A DNA stretch of 54,784 nt from Clostridia bacterium (GCA_017526525.1 JAFXRG010000045.1:1-54784); one strand, 5' to 3'. Counted from the stretch's first letter, positions 17,234-25,857 are shown. Numbers and translations are program-made. Notes: generated by a model from the sequence alone, not told the origin.

Positions 17234-19162
17234 TTACGAACCGGAACGGGTCCGGCGGTTTCGCTTGTGGCTGTACATCTGCCGGTCCGCCCGCTCAATC
17301 TGTTCCTCGATGCTGGGGGCTTCGCTTCCGTCGCAGGTGGAATAGCCGAAGCTGATTCCGACGGAATACGGAAGCTTCTGCTTTTCCACGCCCCGGCACA
17401 GCCGGAGGTTCAGGCTTTCACTGAGCTGCGCCCAGTAATCCGGATCCGTGTTTTTTGACAGGATCAGGAATTCATCGCCCCCGTAGCGGAGGATCAGGTC
17501 GTCTTTTGCCTGTTCATCCTTCAGGGCTTCGGCGACCATGCAGAGGGCGTTGTTGCCGGCCAGATGCCCGTAGGTATCATTGATCTGCTTCAGGCCGTCC
17601 AGATCCGCCAGTGCGACGGTATACCGCGGCTGCCGGGTGAATTCCGCCGCAAAACGGGTGAGGGCAAAGCGGTTGTAAAGGCCGGTCATCTGGTCTTCCA
17701 TATGCAGCCGGTCCAGCTCCCGGAGGTTGCCTTTCAGGATCATCTTTTTATGCAGGTTATCGATGCTGTTTCCGAGGCTTTCCTGGAAAATGCGGTAAAC
17801 ATACTGCTCAATCGGCAGGTCATCATTCAGAAAAACCATATAGCCATAGCTGCGGTTGGCGTGGTGAACCGGAAGCACCAGGAACTGGTCTCCCGGTTCC
17901 GGCCGGATCGGAACCAGCTCCTGCAGGGGGAACTCGCGATTCCGGATTTCTCCCGTTCTCCGGGAATAACCCGCGACCACGGTCATCAGGCTGTCGTAAT
18001 CCGGAGAGCTCTCCGTTTTCGGATCCTCCCGGTTGCTTTCGATATAGGGAATATCCTCCCGGTTCAGGCAGCAGTAAAATCCCTTGCAGCCCAGATCCAG
18101 CAGGGTTTCATACAGGCTTTCGGCCCAGTCTTTCAAAGACTCCGCTTTTTCCAGGGAATCATTGAAGCGCATCATGCGGCTGACCTGTCCGCCCGTTTCG
18201 ATTTTGGTGACGGCCTGGTGCTGGAGCGCGAACCGCTGCCGGAGCAGGGATGCTTCATCGATTTCACTGCCGCTGCTGGATCCGTACCGAAGAACGCCCT
18301 CATAATAATTGTTCATGGGAACGGATTCACCGGAAATCATCCGGATCAGCAAATCACAGGAAAGCTCCACCGCGACCCGGTCCATCCGGTCAATGCCGGT
18401 AATATCCGGCCGGAAGATCATGCTGTTCTGGCTGTAGTTCAGGGAGCAGACCAGCAGGTCCTCGGGTATCCGGATGTTTCGTTTTTCCGCTTCCAGGCAC
18501 AGGCCGACGGAGCAGACGTCGTGGGTGCAGATGACCGCCCGGCGTCCGGATCCCGGCTCCAGGCTGAGGATGCGGTCCAGCAGGTCCCGCCCGTTCTGGA
18601 CGGAAACCAGGCTTTCCAGGATGCGTTCCGGAACGTAGGGCAGGTTGTGGGCTTCCAGCTCACTGCGGTAGATTTCCAGCATTTCCTGGCAGATTATACT
18701 GTGGCCCGGATTGATGACAAAATAGATTTTGTCGCACCGGCGCTGCTCAATCAGGTGCTTCATCATCTGCCGGCCGGCCCCGGCCAGCTTCAGGCTTACG
18801 GACGGGGTACCGCTGATTTGCAGGTTGATGGCAATGACGGGAATTTTCCTTTTCCGCAGGCGCTCCGCAAAGAGGCTGACCATCCGGTCGCTGGCAAGAA
18901 CGGATTCCAGGATGCATCCGTCCAGCTGAATATGATCCAGCAGGGAGAAATCCGCGCCTTCTCCCCGGAGGATGAAATGATCCCCGAAATACACCCCGTA
19001 ATTGGTGATGACATACAGGGCGTAGGGGCCTTTTTCCTTCAGAACCTGATGAACCGCCTGGATAATGATCTGATGGCGCTCAAAATTGGCCGCGCAGATG
19101 ACCAGGCCGATCCGGTATATCTTCCTGCGGCTGTCTTCCGGAAGTGAAATTTCCTTCTTCAT
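17234..19162 (-). CDS. Sugar-type sensor domain fused to GGDEF diguanylate cyclase
   Basis: 642 residues from the ATG at 19162, chosen because AAAGGA precedes it; an open frame continues upstream without a ribosome site. Residues about 15-290 form a LacI/periplasmic-binding-protein-like fold (RIGLVICAANFERHQIII, DGCILESVLASDR, RAVICTHDVCSVGL, RIPEDLLVCSLNYS) without the LacI DNA-binding helix. A GAF-like middle part follows, then a GGDEF domain with intact YGGDEFLI and DQMTGLYNR. It is predicted to make cyclic di-GMP in the cytoplasm in response to a small ligand, perhaps a sugar given the lyase and amylosucrase on either side. There is no membrane segment. The leader contains alternative hairpins. 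Confidence 0.82.
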   Translation of the reverse strand: MKKEISLPEDSRRKIYRIGLVICAANFERHQIIIQAVHQVLKEKGPYALYVITNYGVYFGDHFILRGEGADFSLLDHIQLDGCILESVLASDRMVSLFAERLRKRKIPVIAINLQISGTPSVSLKLAGAGRQMMKHLIEQRRCDKIYFVINPGHSIICQEMLEIYRSELEAHNLPYVPERILESLVSVQNGRDLLDRILSLEPGSGRRAVICTHDVCSVGLCLEAEKRNIRIPEDLLVCSLNYSQNSMIFRPDITGIDRMDRVAVELSCDLLIRMISGESVPMNNYYEGVLRYGSSSGSEIDEASLLRQRFALQHQAVTKIETGGQVSRMMRFNDSLEKAESLKDWAESLYETLLDLGCKGFYCCLNREDIPYIESNREDPKTESSPDYDSLMTVVAGYSRRTGEIRNREFPLQELVPIRPEPGDQFLVLPVHHANRSYGYMVFLNDDLPIEQYVYRIFQESLGNSIDNLHKKMILKGNLRELDRLHMEDQMTGLYNRFALTRFAAEFTRQPRYTVALADLDGLKQINDTYGHLAGNNALCMVAEALKDEQAKDDLILRYGGDEFLILSKNTDPDYWAQLSESLNLRLCRGVEKQKLPYSVGISFGYSTCDGSEAPSIEEQIERADRQMYSHKRNRRTRSGS

Positions 19163-19202
19163 TGCAATCGTCCTTTGTTGCCGGATCTTTCTGGCAGAAT
19201 AC

Positions 19203-19257
19203 AAAAAAAGCATCGAACCGGACCCATGAAAAACCGCCAGATGCTTTTTCATGGGTC
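19203..19257 (-). promoter_or_regulatory. Two mutually exclusive hairpins in the leader of the GGDEF gene
   Basis: On the minus strand GACCCATGAAAAA and TTTTTCATGGGTC form a perfect 13-base-pair hairpin with an 11-base loop (plus coordinates 19221-19257). Overlapping it, AAAAAGCATC pairs with GATGCTTTTT (19249-19240 with 19214-19205) followed by more T, giving a terminator-type hairpin. Both use the same AAAAA segment, so only one can form. They lie between the promoter and the start codon. Confidence 0.6.
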
Positions 19258-19287
19258 TTTTGATTTGCTGTCTGAATTTCTCCAGAT

Positions 19288-19316
19288 AGAATACCACAGA
19301 AAAGGGATTCGGGCAA
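19288..19316 (-). promoter_or_regulatory. Promoter of the sensor-GGDEF gene
   Basis: Read on the minus strand: TTGCCC (19316-19311), 17 bases, TATTCT (19293-19288). The predicted start near 19281 gives a leader of about 120 bases holding the paired hairpins. Confidence 0.55.
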
Positions 19317-19340
19317 GGAAATGCGGAGCCGGGAATTTTA

Positions 19341-19369
19341 TTGCAAAACGACCGCAAAACAGGTAGAAT
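19341..19369 (+). promoter_or_regulatory. Promoter of the amylosucrase gene
   Basis: TTGCAA (19341-19346), 17 bases, TAGAAT (19364-19369), about 107 bases ahead of the start codon. It is divergent from the GGDEF promoter, and the two -35 boxes are 24 bases apart, allowing shared control. Confidence 0.6.
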
Positions 19370-19475
19370 GAAGGAGAGTTCGATCAACTGAAAAAATGAG
19401 AAACCGAAGGAAACCGGCCGGAAAACCGGGGAAATCCGCCGGGCTTTACGAAAAAGAAAACCAGGCAGGGGAGGG

Positions 19476-21326
19476 ATGGCTTTGATGGAATACCGGGACC
19501 CGGAATTTTCCGATCGCTTCAGGCGCCATGAGGACGAACTGAAATGGCTGTACTATGAGCTGTACCATTCCGATGAAAAAGCCTATGCCGGCTTTACGGA
19601 GATGCTTTACCGCTGCCGGGAGGAGCGCCCCGAATCCCTTCGGGCGGCGGACCGGGAGCGGGAAACGCACCCGGACTGGTATAAAGACCGCCGCCTGACC
19701 GGGATGCAGATGTATGCCGGCGCCTTTGCCGGAACCCTGCCGGGAGTCCGCGGGAAACTGGATTATATTGCGGAGAGCGGCGTGAACTGCCTTCACCTGA
19801 TGCCGCTGCTGGAAAGCCCGAAGGACCGGAGCGACGGCGGATACGCCGTGAGCGATTTCCGGAAGGTACAGCCGGAGCTCGGCACGATGGAGGACCTGCG
19901 GGAGCTGGCGGAGGACTGCAGGGCCCGGGGGATCGCCCTCTGCCTGGATTTTGTGATGAATCACACCAGCGAGGATCACGAATGGGCCCGGCGGGCCCGG
20001 GCCGGGGAAAAGGAATACCAGGACCGCTATTTCTTCTATGACGGCTGGGAAATTCCGAATGCCTACGAGCAGACGGTTCCGCAGGTGTTTCCCGCCACGG
20101 CTCCGGGAAACTTTACCTGGTGCCCGGAGGCCGGAAAAACGGTGATGACCACCTTTCATCCCTATCAGTGGGATCTGAACTATATGAATCCTGCCGTGTT
20201 CACCGATATGACGGACAATATGCTGAACCTGTGCAATCACGGGGCGGATACCATCCGCCTGGACGCGGTGCCGTATATCTGGAAAGCACTGGGCACCTCC
20301 TGCCGGAACCTGCCCCAGGTGCATACGCTGGTGCGGATGATGCGAATCGCCTGCGAAATCGTCTGCCCCGGGACGCTGCTGCTGGGAGAGGTTGTGATGG
20401 AGCCGGACAAAGTGGTTCCTTATTTCGGAACGGTGCAAAAACCGGAATGCCATCTGCTTTACAACGTGACGACCATGGCGACCCTTTGGCATACCGTTGC
20501 CACAAAGGATGCCAGGCTGCTGGCGCACCAGATGCGGCAGGTGTTCAGCCTGCCGCGGGAATATACATTCGTGAATTACCTGCGGTGCCATGACGATATC
20601 GGGTGGGGACTGGATTTCGGATTCCTGCGGCAGTTTGCACAGGAGGAAGTTCCCCACAAAAAGTTCCTGAACGATTACCTGACCGGAAAATGGAAGGACA
20701 GCCCGGCCCGGGGAGAGCTCTACAACGACGATCCGCGCCTGGGGGACGCCCGGCTTTGCGGAACCACCGCCTCCCTGTGCGGCGTGGAGAAGGCCCTGGA
20801 AACCGGGGACAGGGAAGCCATGAACCGGGCGCTCCGGCTGGACGGGATGCTGCACGCGTTCATTTTTACCCTTAGCGGGATTCCGGTGCTTTACAGCGGG
20901 GATGAAATTGCCCGGCTCAACGATCCGTCCTACCATGACGATCCCCTCCGGAGGGAGGACAGCCGGTACCTGCACCGGGGAGCGATGGACTGGGAAAAGG
21001 CGGAGAAGCGCCGGAAGAAAACCACGCCGGAGGGCCGGATGTTTGCCGCGGTCCGGCAGCTGGAGGAAATCCGCAGAAAGCATCGGGTGTTTGACCCGAA
21101 GGCGGACGTCTGGGTGCTGGATACAGGAAATGAGCATGTGCTGGGAATCGGCCGGTATTATTGCGGGGAACAGCTGCTGGCGCTGTTCAACTTCCTGGAC
21201 CAGCCGCAGAAGGTCCGGCCGGGGGATGAAAAAGCCTATACGGACCTGATCAGCGGAAAGGAAGGCGATGCCGGAACCGTCCGCCTGGAGGCCGGAGGCT
21301 TCCGCTGGCTGCTGCATCAGTTCTGA
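19476..21326 (+). CDS. Amylosucrase-type glycoside hydrolase (GH13)
   Basis: 616 residues, cytoplasmic. The GH13 catalytic residues are visible: nucleophile D263 in TIRLDAVPYIWK, acid/base E305 in LLLGEVVM, and D373 in LRCHDDIGW; DFVMNHTS is conserved region I. The IWKALGTSCRNLPQVH and HDDIGW segments and the helical N-terminal domain (WLYYELY) are characteristic of amylosucrase. That enzyme transfers glucose from sucrose to alpha-glucan and releases fructose, or hydrolyses sucrose. It could equally be a sucrose hydrolase of the same subfamily. Start codon ATG 19476 follows GGGAGGG closely; a second in-frame ATG lies at 19485. It sits alone behind its own promoter. Confidence 0.85.
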   Translation: MALMEYRDPEFSDRFRRHEDELKWLYYELYHSDEKAYAGFTEMLYRCREERPESLRAADRERETHPDWYKDRRLTGMQMYAGAFAGTLPGVRGKLDYIAESGVNCLHLMPLLESPKDRSDGGYAVSDFRKVQPELGTMEDLRELAEDCRARGIALCLDFVMNHTSEDHEWARRARAGEKEYQDRYFFYDGWEIPNAYEQTVPQVFPATAPGNFTWCPEAGKTVMTTFHPYQWDLNYMNPAVFTDMTDNMLNLCNHGADTIRLDAVPYIWKALGTSCRNLPQVHTLVRMMRIACEIVCPGTLLLGEVVMEPDKVVPYFGTVQKPECHLLYNVTTMATLWHTVATKDARLLAHQMRQVFSLPREYTFVNYLRCHDDIGWGLDFGFLRQFAQEEVPHKKFLNDYLTGKWKDSPARGELYNDDPRLGDARLCGTTASLCGVEKALETGDREAMNRALRLDGMLHAFIFTLSGIPVLYSGDEIARLNDPSYHDDPLRREDSRYLHRGAMDWEKAEKRRKKTTPEGRMFAAVRQLEEIRRKHRVFDPKADVWVLDTGNEHVLGIGRYYCGEQLLALFNFLDQPQKVRPGDEKAYTDLISGKEGDAGTVRLEAGGFRWLLHQF

Positions 21327-21423
21327 CCGGAGGAGCGAAGCCCCGGCGATCCAAAGCCCGTTAATGCCCATATGGAACACTACGGCCAGCAGCTGCGTTC
21401 CGGCCGGAAGCCCGGATGAACGA

Positions 21424-21453
21424 TTGACAGCGGTGCGGTTTTCAAGTTAAAAT
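21424..21453 (+). promoter_or_regulatory. Promoter of the 89-residue protein gene
   Basis: Consensus TTGACA (21424-21429), then 17 or 18 bases to TTAAAA/TAAAAT (21447-21453). One of the strongest promoters in the window for such a small gene. Confidence 0.65.
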
Positions 21454-21500
21454 CTGATTACTGCAAAGAGCAAATATCGTTAAGGAAGGCAAGGAGAAAG

Positions 21501-21770
21501 ATGAGCGTGAAAGGAAGAAAGCAATTTCTGGAAACGGTGGCCGGGAATCCGTTGGTTGCCCGGTATGTGAAGCTGTTCCGTATGCCCCTGTTTTTAACGG
21601 TGCTGGATGACGAACTGAAGAAAAATGACGATTCCGTCTGGGAAAGCGAAAGCACAATCCGGGAAACGGCCTCCAGGGTCATGCCGGCTACTTTGCAGCA
21701 GTTCAGCATTCCGCAGGAGGAGATCAGCAACGTGATCGATCAGTGCGTGAAGGAGTATATGCAAAAATAA
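21501..21770 (+). CDS. Small hypothetical protein (89 residues)
   Basis: I do not recognise a family. The protein is soluble, mixed charge, predicted mostly helical, with one hydrophobic patch (YVKLFRMPLFLTVLDDEL) and a helical C-terminus (ISNVIDQCVKEYMQK). It has a good ribosome site (AAGGAG), a consensus promoter and its own terminator, so it is a monocistronic expressed gene and not a chance ORF. Neighbours (amylosucrase, MATE exporter) give no functional hint. Confidence 0.7.
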   Translation: MSVKGRKQFLETVAGNPLVARYVKLFRMPLFLTVLDDELKKNDDSVWESESTIRETASRVMPATLQQFSIPQEEISNVIDQCVKEYMQK

Positions 21771-21815
21771 GGGGCGGGGAAACGGCTTCAGCCGGTTGGA
21801 TTTCAACGCCGCAGG

Positions 21816-21853
21816 AAAAAGCGCAGGCCTTTGAAAAGGGTCAGCGCTTTTTT
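21816..21853 (+). terminator. Intrinsic terminator after the 89-residue protein gene
   Basis: AAAAAGCGC (21816-21824) pairs with GCGCTTTTT (21844-21852), ending in six T (21848-21853). The A-rich left arm makes it potentially bidirectional. Confidence 0.7.
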
Positions 21854-21870
21854 GCGGCCCGGTTTCCCGT

Positions 21871-21899
21871 TTGCGGCACCGGCTGTTTCATGGTATATT
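21871..21899 (+). promoter_or_regulatory. Promoter of the second MATE gene
   Basis: TTGCGG (21871-21876), 17 bases, TATATT (21894-21899). It lies just after the preceding terminator and about 117 bases before the chosen start codon. Confidence 0.5.
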
Positions 21900-22015
21900 T
21901 TACAGGCTTTCCGGGATTCGGACCCCGGGCGGAACGCGCGGCGGCCGGAGACGGACGATGACGGGGAAACGGAAGCACACAAAAAGCAAATTTGCACGGA
22001 AGGCGGGGGAACAGG

Positions 22016-23425
22016 ATGCGGTGGAAAAGCAGGTTTGACCGGACCATGCTGGCAGCCATTTTTACCCTTGCCTGGCCGACCATGCTGGAACAGCTGACCC
22101 AGACCGCCGTGCAATACATTGATACCGCCATGGTGGGCTCCCTGGGGACCGAGGCAACGGCGGCTGTAGGCGCCACCTCAACGGTGAACTGGATGGTCGG
22201 CAGCGTGGTGTCCGCCGTCGGCGTCGGATTCCTGGCCTTTATTGCCAGGCAGTTCGGCGCCGGAAAGCCGGACCGGGCCCGCCAGGCCAGTGCCCAGGCG
22301 TGCCTGGCGGCACTGGTGCTGGGCAGCCTGCTGACGGCTCTGACCATGGCTGTCGCCGGGCGGGTTCCGGTCTGGATGCAGGTGGATCCCGGCATTCGGG
22401 ATACGGCTTCCCGGTATTTCAGGATTCTTTACCTGCCCATGATTTTCCGCACGGCCTCCATCCTGTTCGGCATGGTTCTCCGGTCCGCCGGGGATTCCCG
22501 CACGCCGATGCGGGTGGGCCTCGCGGTAAACGGGCTGAACGTGGCGCTGAACTTTTTCCTGATTTATCCGTCGCGGCAGATTTCGCTCCTGGGCGTCACG
22601 ATTCCGGTGCCCGGCGCCGGCCTGGGGGTGGAGGGGGCCGCCTGGGCAAGTGCGGCAGCCTTTGTTTACGGAGGGGTTGCGCTGAGCATAGCCCTCTGGC
22701 GCCATAAGGCGATTTCGCCCCGGGGATGTTCCTTCCGCCCGAACGGGGAGGTGCTCCGGGCCTGCGGCCGGGTGGCGCTGCCGAACCTGGGCCAGCGGCT
22801 GGCCACTACGCTGGGGTATGTGGTTTTTGCCTCCATGATCAACAGCCTGGGCGGTGTTTCCACCGCGGCCCATACCGTGGCAAATACGGTGGAAAGCCTC
22901 TTCTACATTCCCGGCTACGGCATGCAGACCGCGGCGGCGACCCTCAGCGGAAACGCCTATGGGGCCAGGGACCGCGAACGGCTGAAACGGCTGGGCAGCA
23001 CGGTGATTCCGCTGGAGCTGGCCCTGATGATCGTTTCCGGGAGCCTGCTGTTCCTGCTGGCGGAGCCGCTGGTCCGGATTTTCAGCAGCGATGAAAGCGT
23101 CATCCGCCTGGGCGCCACGGTGCTGCGCATGGTGGCTGTGTCGGAGCCCTTCTACGGGATTCCCATTGTTGTGGAGGGACTGATGCAGGGGGTCGGAAAA
23201 ACCGTGGCGCCCTTTGTATACAATGTGGTGGGCATGTGGGCGGTCCGGATTGTCGGCACCTTTGTCTGCATTCACTGTTTCGGACTGGGCCTGGTGGCGG
23301 CCTGGGGATGCATGATCTGTCACAACCTGCTGCTGTTTGCGCTTTTTGTCCGGCATTATCTTTCCGGCCGCTGGAATCCCTTCCACGGGATGCCTCCTGC
23401 GGAATCTCCCGGGGAAGCCTCCTGA
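22016..23425 (+). CDS. MATE-family exporter (second)
   Basis: 469 residues from ATG 22016, preferred over the in-frame TTG at 21992 because GGGGGA lies directly upstream. About twelve hydrophobic segments are present, with MATE motifs at LAWPTMLEQLTQTAVQYIDTAMVG and ARQFGAGKPDRARQ. The internal repeat (FRTASILFGMVLRSAGDSRTPM and PIVVEGLMQGVGKT) is conserved. It is predicted to export organic cations or a metabolite through the cytoplasmic membrane. It belongs to the NorM/DinF-like branch more than the first copy does, but the substrate is unknown. The C-terminal tail is proline- and glycine-rich. Confidence 0.88.
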   Translation: MRWKSRFDRTMLAAIFTLAWPTMLEQLTQTAVQYIDTAMVGSLGTEATAAVGATSTVNWMVGSVVSAVGVGFLAFIARQFGAGKPDRARQASAQACLAALVLGSLLTALTMAVAGRVPVWMQVDPGIRDTASRYFRILYLPMIFRTASILFGMVLRSAGDSRTPMRVGLAVNGLNVALNFFLIYPSRQISLLGVTIPVPGAGLGVEGAAWASAAAFVYGGVALSIALWRHKAISPRGCSFRPNGEVLRACGRVALPNLGQRLATTLGYVVFASMINSLGGVSTAAHTVANTVESLFYIPGYGMQTAAATLSGNAYGARDRERLKRLGSTVIPLELALMIVSGSLLFLLAEPLVRIFSSDESVIRLGATVLRMVAVSEPFYGIPIVVEGLMQGVGKTVAPFVYNVVGMWAVRIVGTFVCIHCFGLGLVAAWGCMICHNLLLFALFVRHYLSGRWNPFHGMPPAESPGEAS

Positions 23426-23494
23426 GCCGCGCCGAAAATGCATGTTTTTTTGACGTTTTTTGAGAAAAAATAAAAAATCCCCCTGCGTCATGGG

Positions 23495-23525
23495 TTGCTT
23501 GTGACGCAGCGTCATATCGTAAAAT
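23495..23525 (+). promoter_or_regulatory. MerR-type promoter with 19-base spacer and central dyad
   Basis: TTGCTT (23495-23500) and TAAAAT (23520-23525) are separated by 19 bases, the over-long spacer that MerR proteins untwist. The perfect palindrome TGACGCAGCGTCA (23502-23514) lies inside the spacer. An extra half-site GCGTCA occurs at 23485-23490. The start codon of the MerR gene is only 26 bases from the -10 box, which points to autoregulation. Confidence 0.8.
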
Positions 23526-23550
23526 GGCCGCTGAAAGGAGGTTCGGAGCT

Positions 23551-24276
23551 ATGTCACAGTATACGACAGGAGAGCTGGCGAAAGCGTGCGGCGTTACGGT
23601 CCGTACAGTTCAGTTTTATGATCAGCGGGGCATTCTGATTCCCAGCGCGCTGACGGAGGGAGGCCGGCGGCTGTATTCTGCGGAAGATCTGAAAAAGATG
23701 AAGATCATCTGTTTCCTGCGGGAAACGGGCCTGTCCCTGGATACCATCGGTCAGCTGATGAAGGAAGAAAATTCGGAAAGCGTGGTTACCGTATTGCTGG
23801 AGCAGCAGGAACAGCTGCTCCTGGATGAAATCGGGGAGCGCAGGAAGAAACTTGACCGCCTGACAGAGCTGAAGAAAGGACTGAAAACCGTTTCTTCGGT
23901 CAGTACAGAAACCATTGGTGACATAGCAACGGTTATGGAAAACAAAAAGAAAATGGACGCCATGCACAGGAATATGCTGCTGACGGGGCTTCCCGTGAGC
24001 ATCCTGCAAATTGGTTCCATCCTGCTCTGGGTTCTCAAAGGGATCTGGTGGCCTTTCGTTCTGTGGCTTGCAGTGGCAATTCTTTACGCAGTGATCTGGT
24101 CATGCTACTACTTCGGGCACACGGCCTATATTTGTCCTCAGTGCCACGAGGTTTTCAGGCCCGCATTCAGGGAAGCATTCTTTGCGGCGCATACACCGAA
24201 GACCCGGAAGCTGACCTGCGTCAAGTGCGGTCATCACGGATTCTGCGTAGAGACATGGGGAGGAAAAACCAAATGA
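23551..24276 (+). CDS. MerR-family regulator with membrane helices and zinc ribbon
   Basis: 241 residues from ATG 23551 (AAAGGAGG at 23535-23542). An N-terminal MerR winged helix (YTTGELAKACGVTVRTVQFYDQRG; EGGRRLYSAEDL) and a coiled coil (about 75-125) precede two hydrophobic segments (about 150-190, LLWVLKGIWWPFVLWLAVAILYAVIW region). A four-cysteine zinc ribbon (CPQC ... CVKCGHHG) ends the protein. Membrane anchoring of a MerR protein with a metal-binding tail is unusual. It may sense membrane or envelope state, or a metal. The gene overlaps the exported hydrolase by four bases (ATGA), so that gene is the likely target. The promoter has the matching MerR dyad. Confidence 0.85.
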   Translation: MSQYTTGELAKACGVTVRTVQFYDQRGILIPSALTEGGRRLYSAEDLKKMKIICFLRETGLSLDTIGQLMKEENSESVVTVLLEQQEQLLLDEIGERRKKLDRLTELKKGLKTVSSVSTETIGDIATVMENKKKMDAMHRNMLLTGLPVSILQIGSILLWVLKGIWWPFVLWLAVAILYAVIWSCYYFGHTAYICPQCHEVFRPAFREAFFAAHTPKTRKLTCVKCGHHGFCVETWGGKTK

Positions 24277-25622
24277 AAAAGGTGATTTCGGCAATTTTGG
24301 CTTTGATGGTTATGCTGGCCGTGTGCGGAAGCGCCGGGGCAGAGAATGCAGGGAGAAAAATGGAAACGGCCGCGGATGCGGATGAATTTATTGCGGGATT
24401 CCTGGGAGAGCATCCGGAAGAGCTGGAAAATACGTGGGCATTCTCCGCTCAAATGGAGGCTGCACTCAAACAGCTGGGCGGAACGGCTGGCATGGCAAAG
24501 CAGCTGGCGGCACTGGGAAGTCCGGAAACCGTACTGCCGGCATATGAAGCAGAGGCGGGAGGACTGAAGATCTTCCATGTTCCCTGTGCTTTTTCCGCCA
24601 TGAAAGCGGACCTGATCCTGGCTGTGCAGGATGGGGTCATCGCAGGCCTGCAAACCGGCATCTACAGTGGCAACAGGGAGGAACCAAAAAAAGAATCGGA
24701 TGCCTTTGACGCCATTGAGCTGGCCCTGCCGGTTCCTTCGCTGGGGGAATTGCCCGGAATCCTGACGGTGCCGAAGGGAGAAGGGCCTTTTCCGGCGGTG
24801 GTTCTCCTGCAGGGATCCGGCGCCAGCGACAAGGATGAATCGATTATGGAACTGAAACCCTTCCGTGACCTGGCGGAAGGCCTGGCAGAAAAGGGAATTG
24901 CGGTATACCGCTTTGACAAACGGACCTACACCTACGCCGTAAACATGGCAACCGACCCGACGATCACCCTGAAGGAAGAATATCTGGAGGATGCCGTGAA
25001 TGCCCTGCAGCTGCTTGCCGCCCAGGACAGGATAGATCCGGACCGCCTCTATGTGCTTGGTCACAGCCTGGGAGGAAACGCAATTCCGGCTGTTGCCCGG
25101 GAACTGGAAAAAGCACCGGTAAAAGCCAGGGGTTTCATTATGATGGCGGCTTCGCCCAGGCCGCTGGAGGTACTGATGCGGGAACAGTATGAATTTCTCT
25201 ATTCCCTGATGCCGGAAATCACAGCCGAGCAGCAGGCGGAAAAGGACAGCCTGTTTGCGGAACTGGATAAATTGCAGGACCTGGATGCGCTGGACGTGGA
25301 AACCCAGGTGGCCGGGGCTTACCCCGCTTACTGGAAATGGCTGGCGGACTACGATATCCTGCAGGCCGCGGAAGAAATCTCCGTACCGGTTTTGCTGCTG
25401 CAGGGAGAGGAAGATTACCAGGTGACCCTGGAAGACTTCGGAATCTGGAAAGACGCGCTGGGAGAAAAAGAAAACTGGCACCTGATTTCCTATCCGGGCC
25501 TGACGCATCCCTTCACCGCAGGCAGGAAAACGGAGGGAGCGGAGATTTATACCCGCCCGGATCATGTGGACGCCCGGGTGATTCAGGATATTGCGGATTT
25601 CATTGTCCAAACCGGGAATTAA
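24273..25622 (+). CDS. Exported alpha/beta hydrolase with DUF3887-like N-terminal domain
   Basis: 449 residues. The start at 24273 overlaps the MerR stop. A signal peptide (KKVISAILALMVMLAVCGSAGA) precedes a DUF3887-like domain (about 35-130). The hydrolase domain follows, with nucleophile S265 in GHSLGG, an oxyanion-region LLQGSGASDKDE, the acid in LQGEEDYQV and the base in LTHPF. It is probably an esterase or peptidase-like hydrolase outside the membrane. MVMLAVCGS might act as a weak lipobox, but the preceding residues fit poorly. It is coupled to the MerR regulator, and the pair probably answers a toxic or envelope-active compound. Substrate unknown. Confidence 0.82.
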   Translation: MKKVISAILALMVMLAVCGSAGAENAGRKMETAADADEFIAGFLGEHPEELENTWAFSAQMEAALKQLGGTAGMAKQLAALGSPETVLPAYEAEAGGLKIFHVPCAFSAMKADLILAVQDGVIAGLQTGIYSGNREEPKKESDAFDAIELALPVPSLGELPGILTVPKGEGPFPAVVLLQGSGASDKDESIMELKPFRDLAEGLAEKGIAVYRFDKRTYTYAVNMATDPTITLKEEYLEDAVNALQLLAAQDRIDPDRLYVLGHSLGGNAIPAVARELEKAPVKARGFIMMAASPRPLEVLMREQYEFLYSLMPEITAEQQAEKDSLFAELDKLQDLDALDVETQVAGAYPAYWKWLADYDILQAAEEISVPVLLLQGEEDYQVTLEDFGIWKDALGEKENWHLISYPGLTHPFTAGRKTEGAEIYTRPDHVDARVIQDIADFIVQTGN

Positions 25623-25640
25623 CCGGGAAAAACCAAAAAC

Positions 25641-25683
25641 AAATACCGCCGCCGGCAGGCTGTGTGCCCCGGTGGCGGTATTT
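25641..25683 (+). terminator. Terminator of the MerR-hydrolase operon
   Basis: AAATACCGCC (25641-25650) pairs perfectly with GGCGGTATTT (25674-25683) around an inner GCCGG/CCGG stem. The trailing sequence is only moderately T-rich. Confidence 0.6.
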
Positions 25684-25829
25684 GCGTTGTTTATGCTGCT
25701 TTCAGGATCAGTCGCGGACGTCTTTTCCGGTTTTTTCTTCGAAAGAACAACATGAACGATCGAACAGGCAAATCTGGTAAAAACCGGTCCGCCATGGTAT
25801 AATTTCCGGTGAAGACGGACGTACAGGGC

Positions 25830-25857
25830 TTGTCAGGGAGATATAACCGGATATACT
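25830..25857 (+). promoter_or_regulatory. Promoter of the HIT-family gene
   Basis: TTGTCA (25830-25835), 16 bases, TATACT (25852-25857), 25 bases before the start codon. A second -10 candidate TATAAT (25798-25803) lies upstream with a poor -35 (TGGTAA). Confidence 0.5.

Noticed and set aside
13597-17298. 1233-codon minus-strand open frame
   Set aside because: It is the shadow of the MATE and PL11 genes in GC-rich DNA; its protein has no recognisable domain and abnormal composition.
17564-19147. 527-codon plus-strand open frame opposite the GGDEF gene
   Set aside because: It is antisense to a gene with clear domains, lacks a ribosome site and shows biased residue use.
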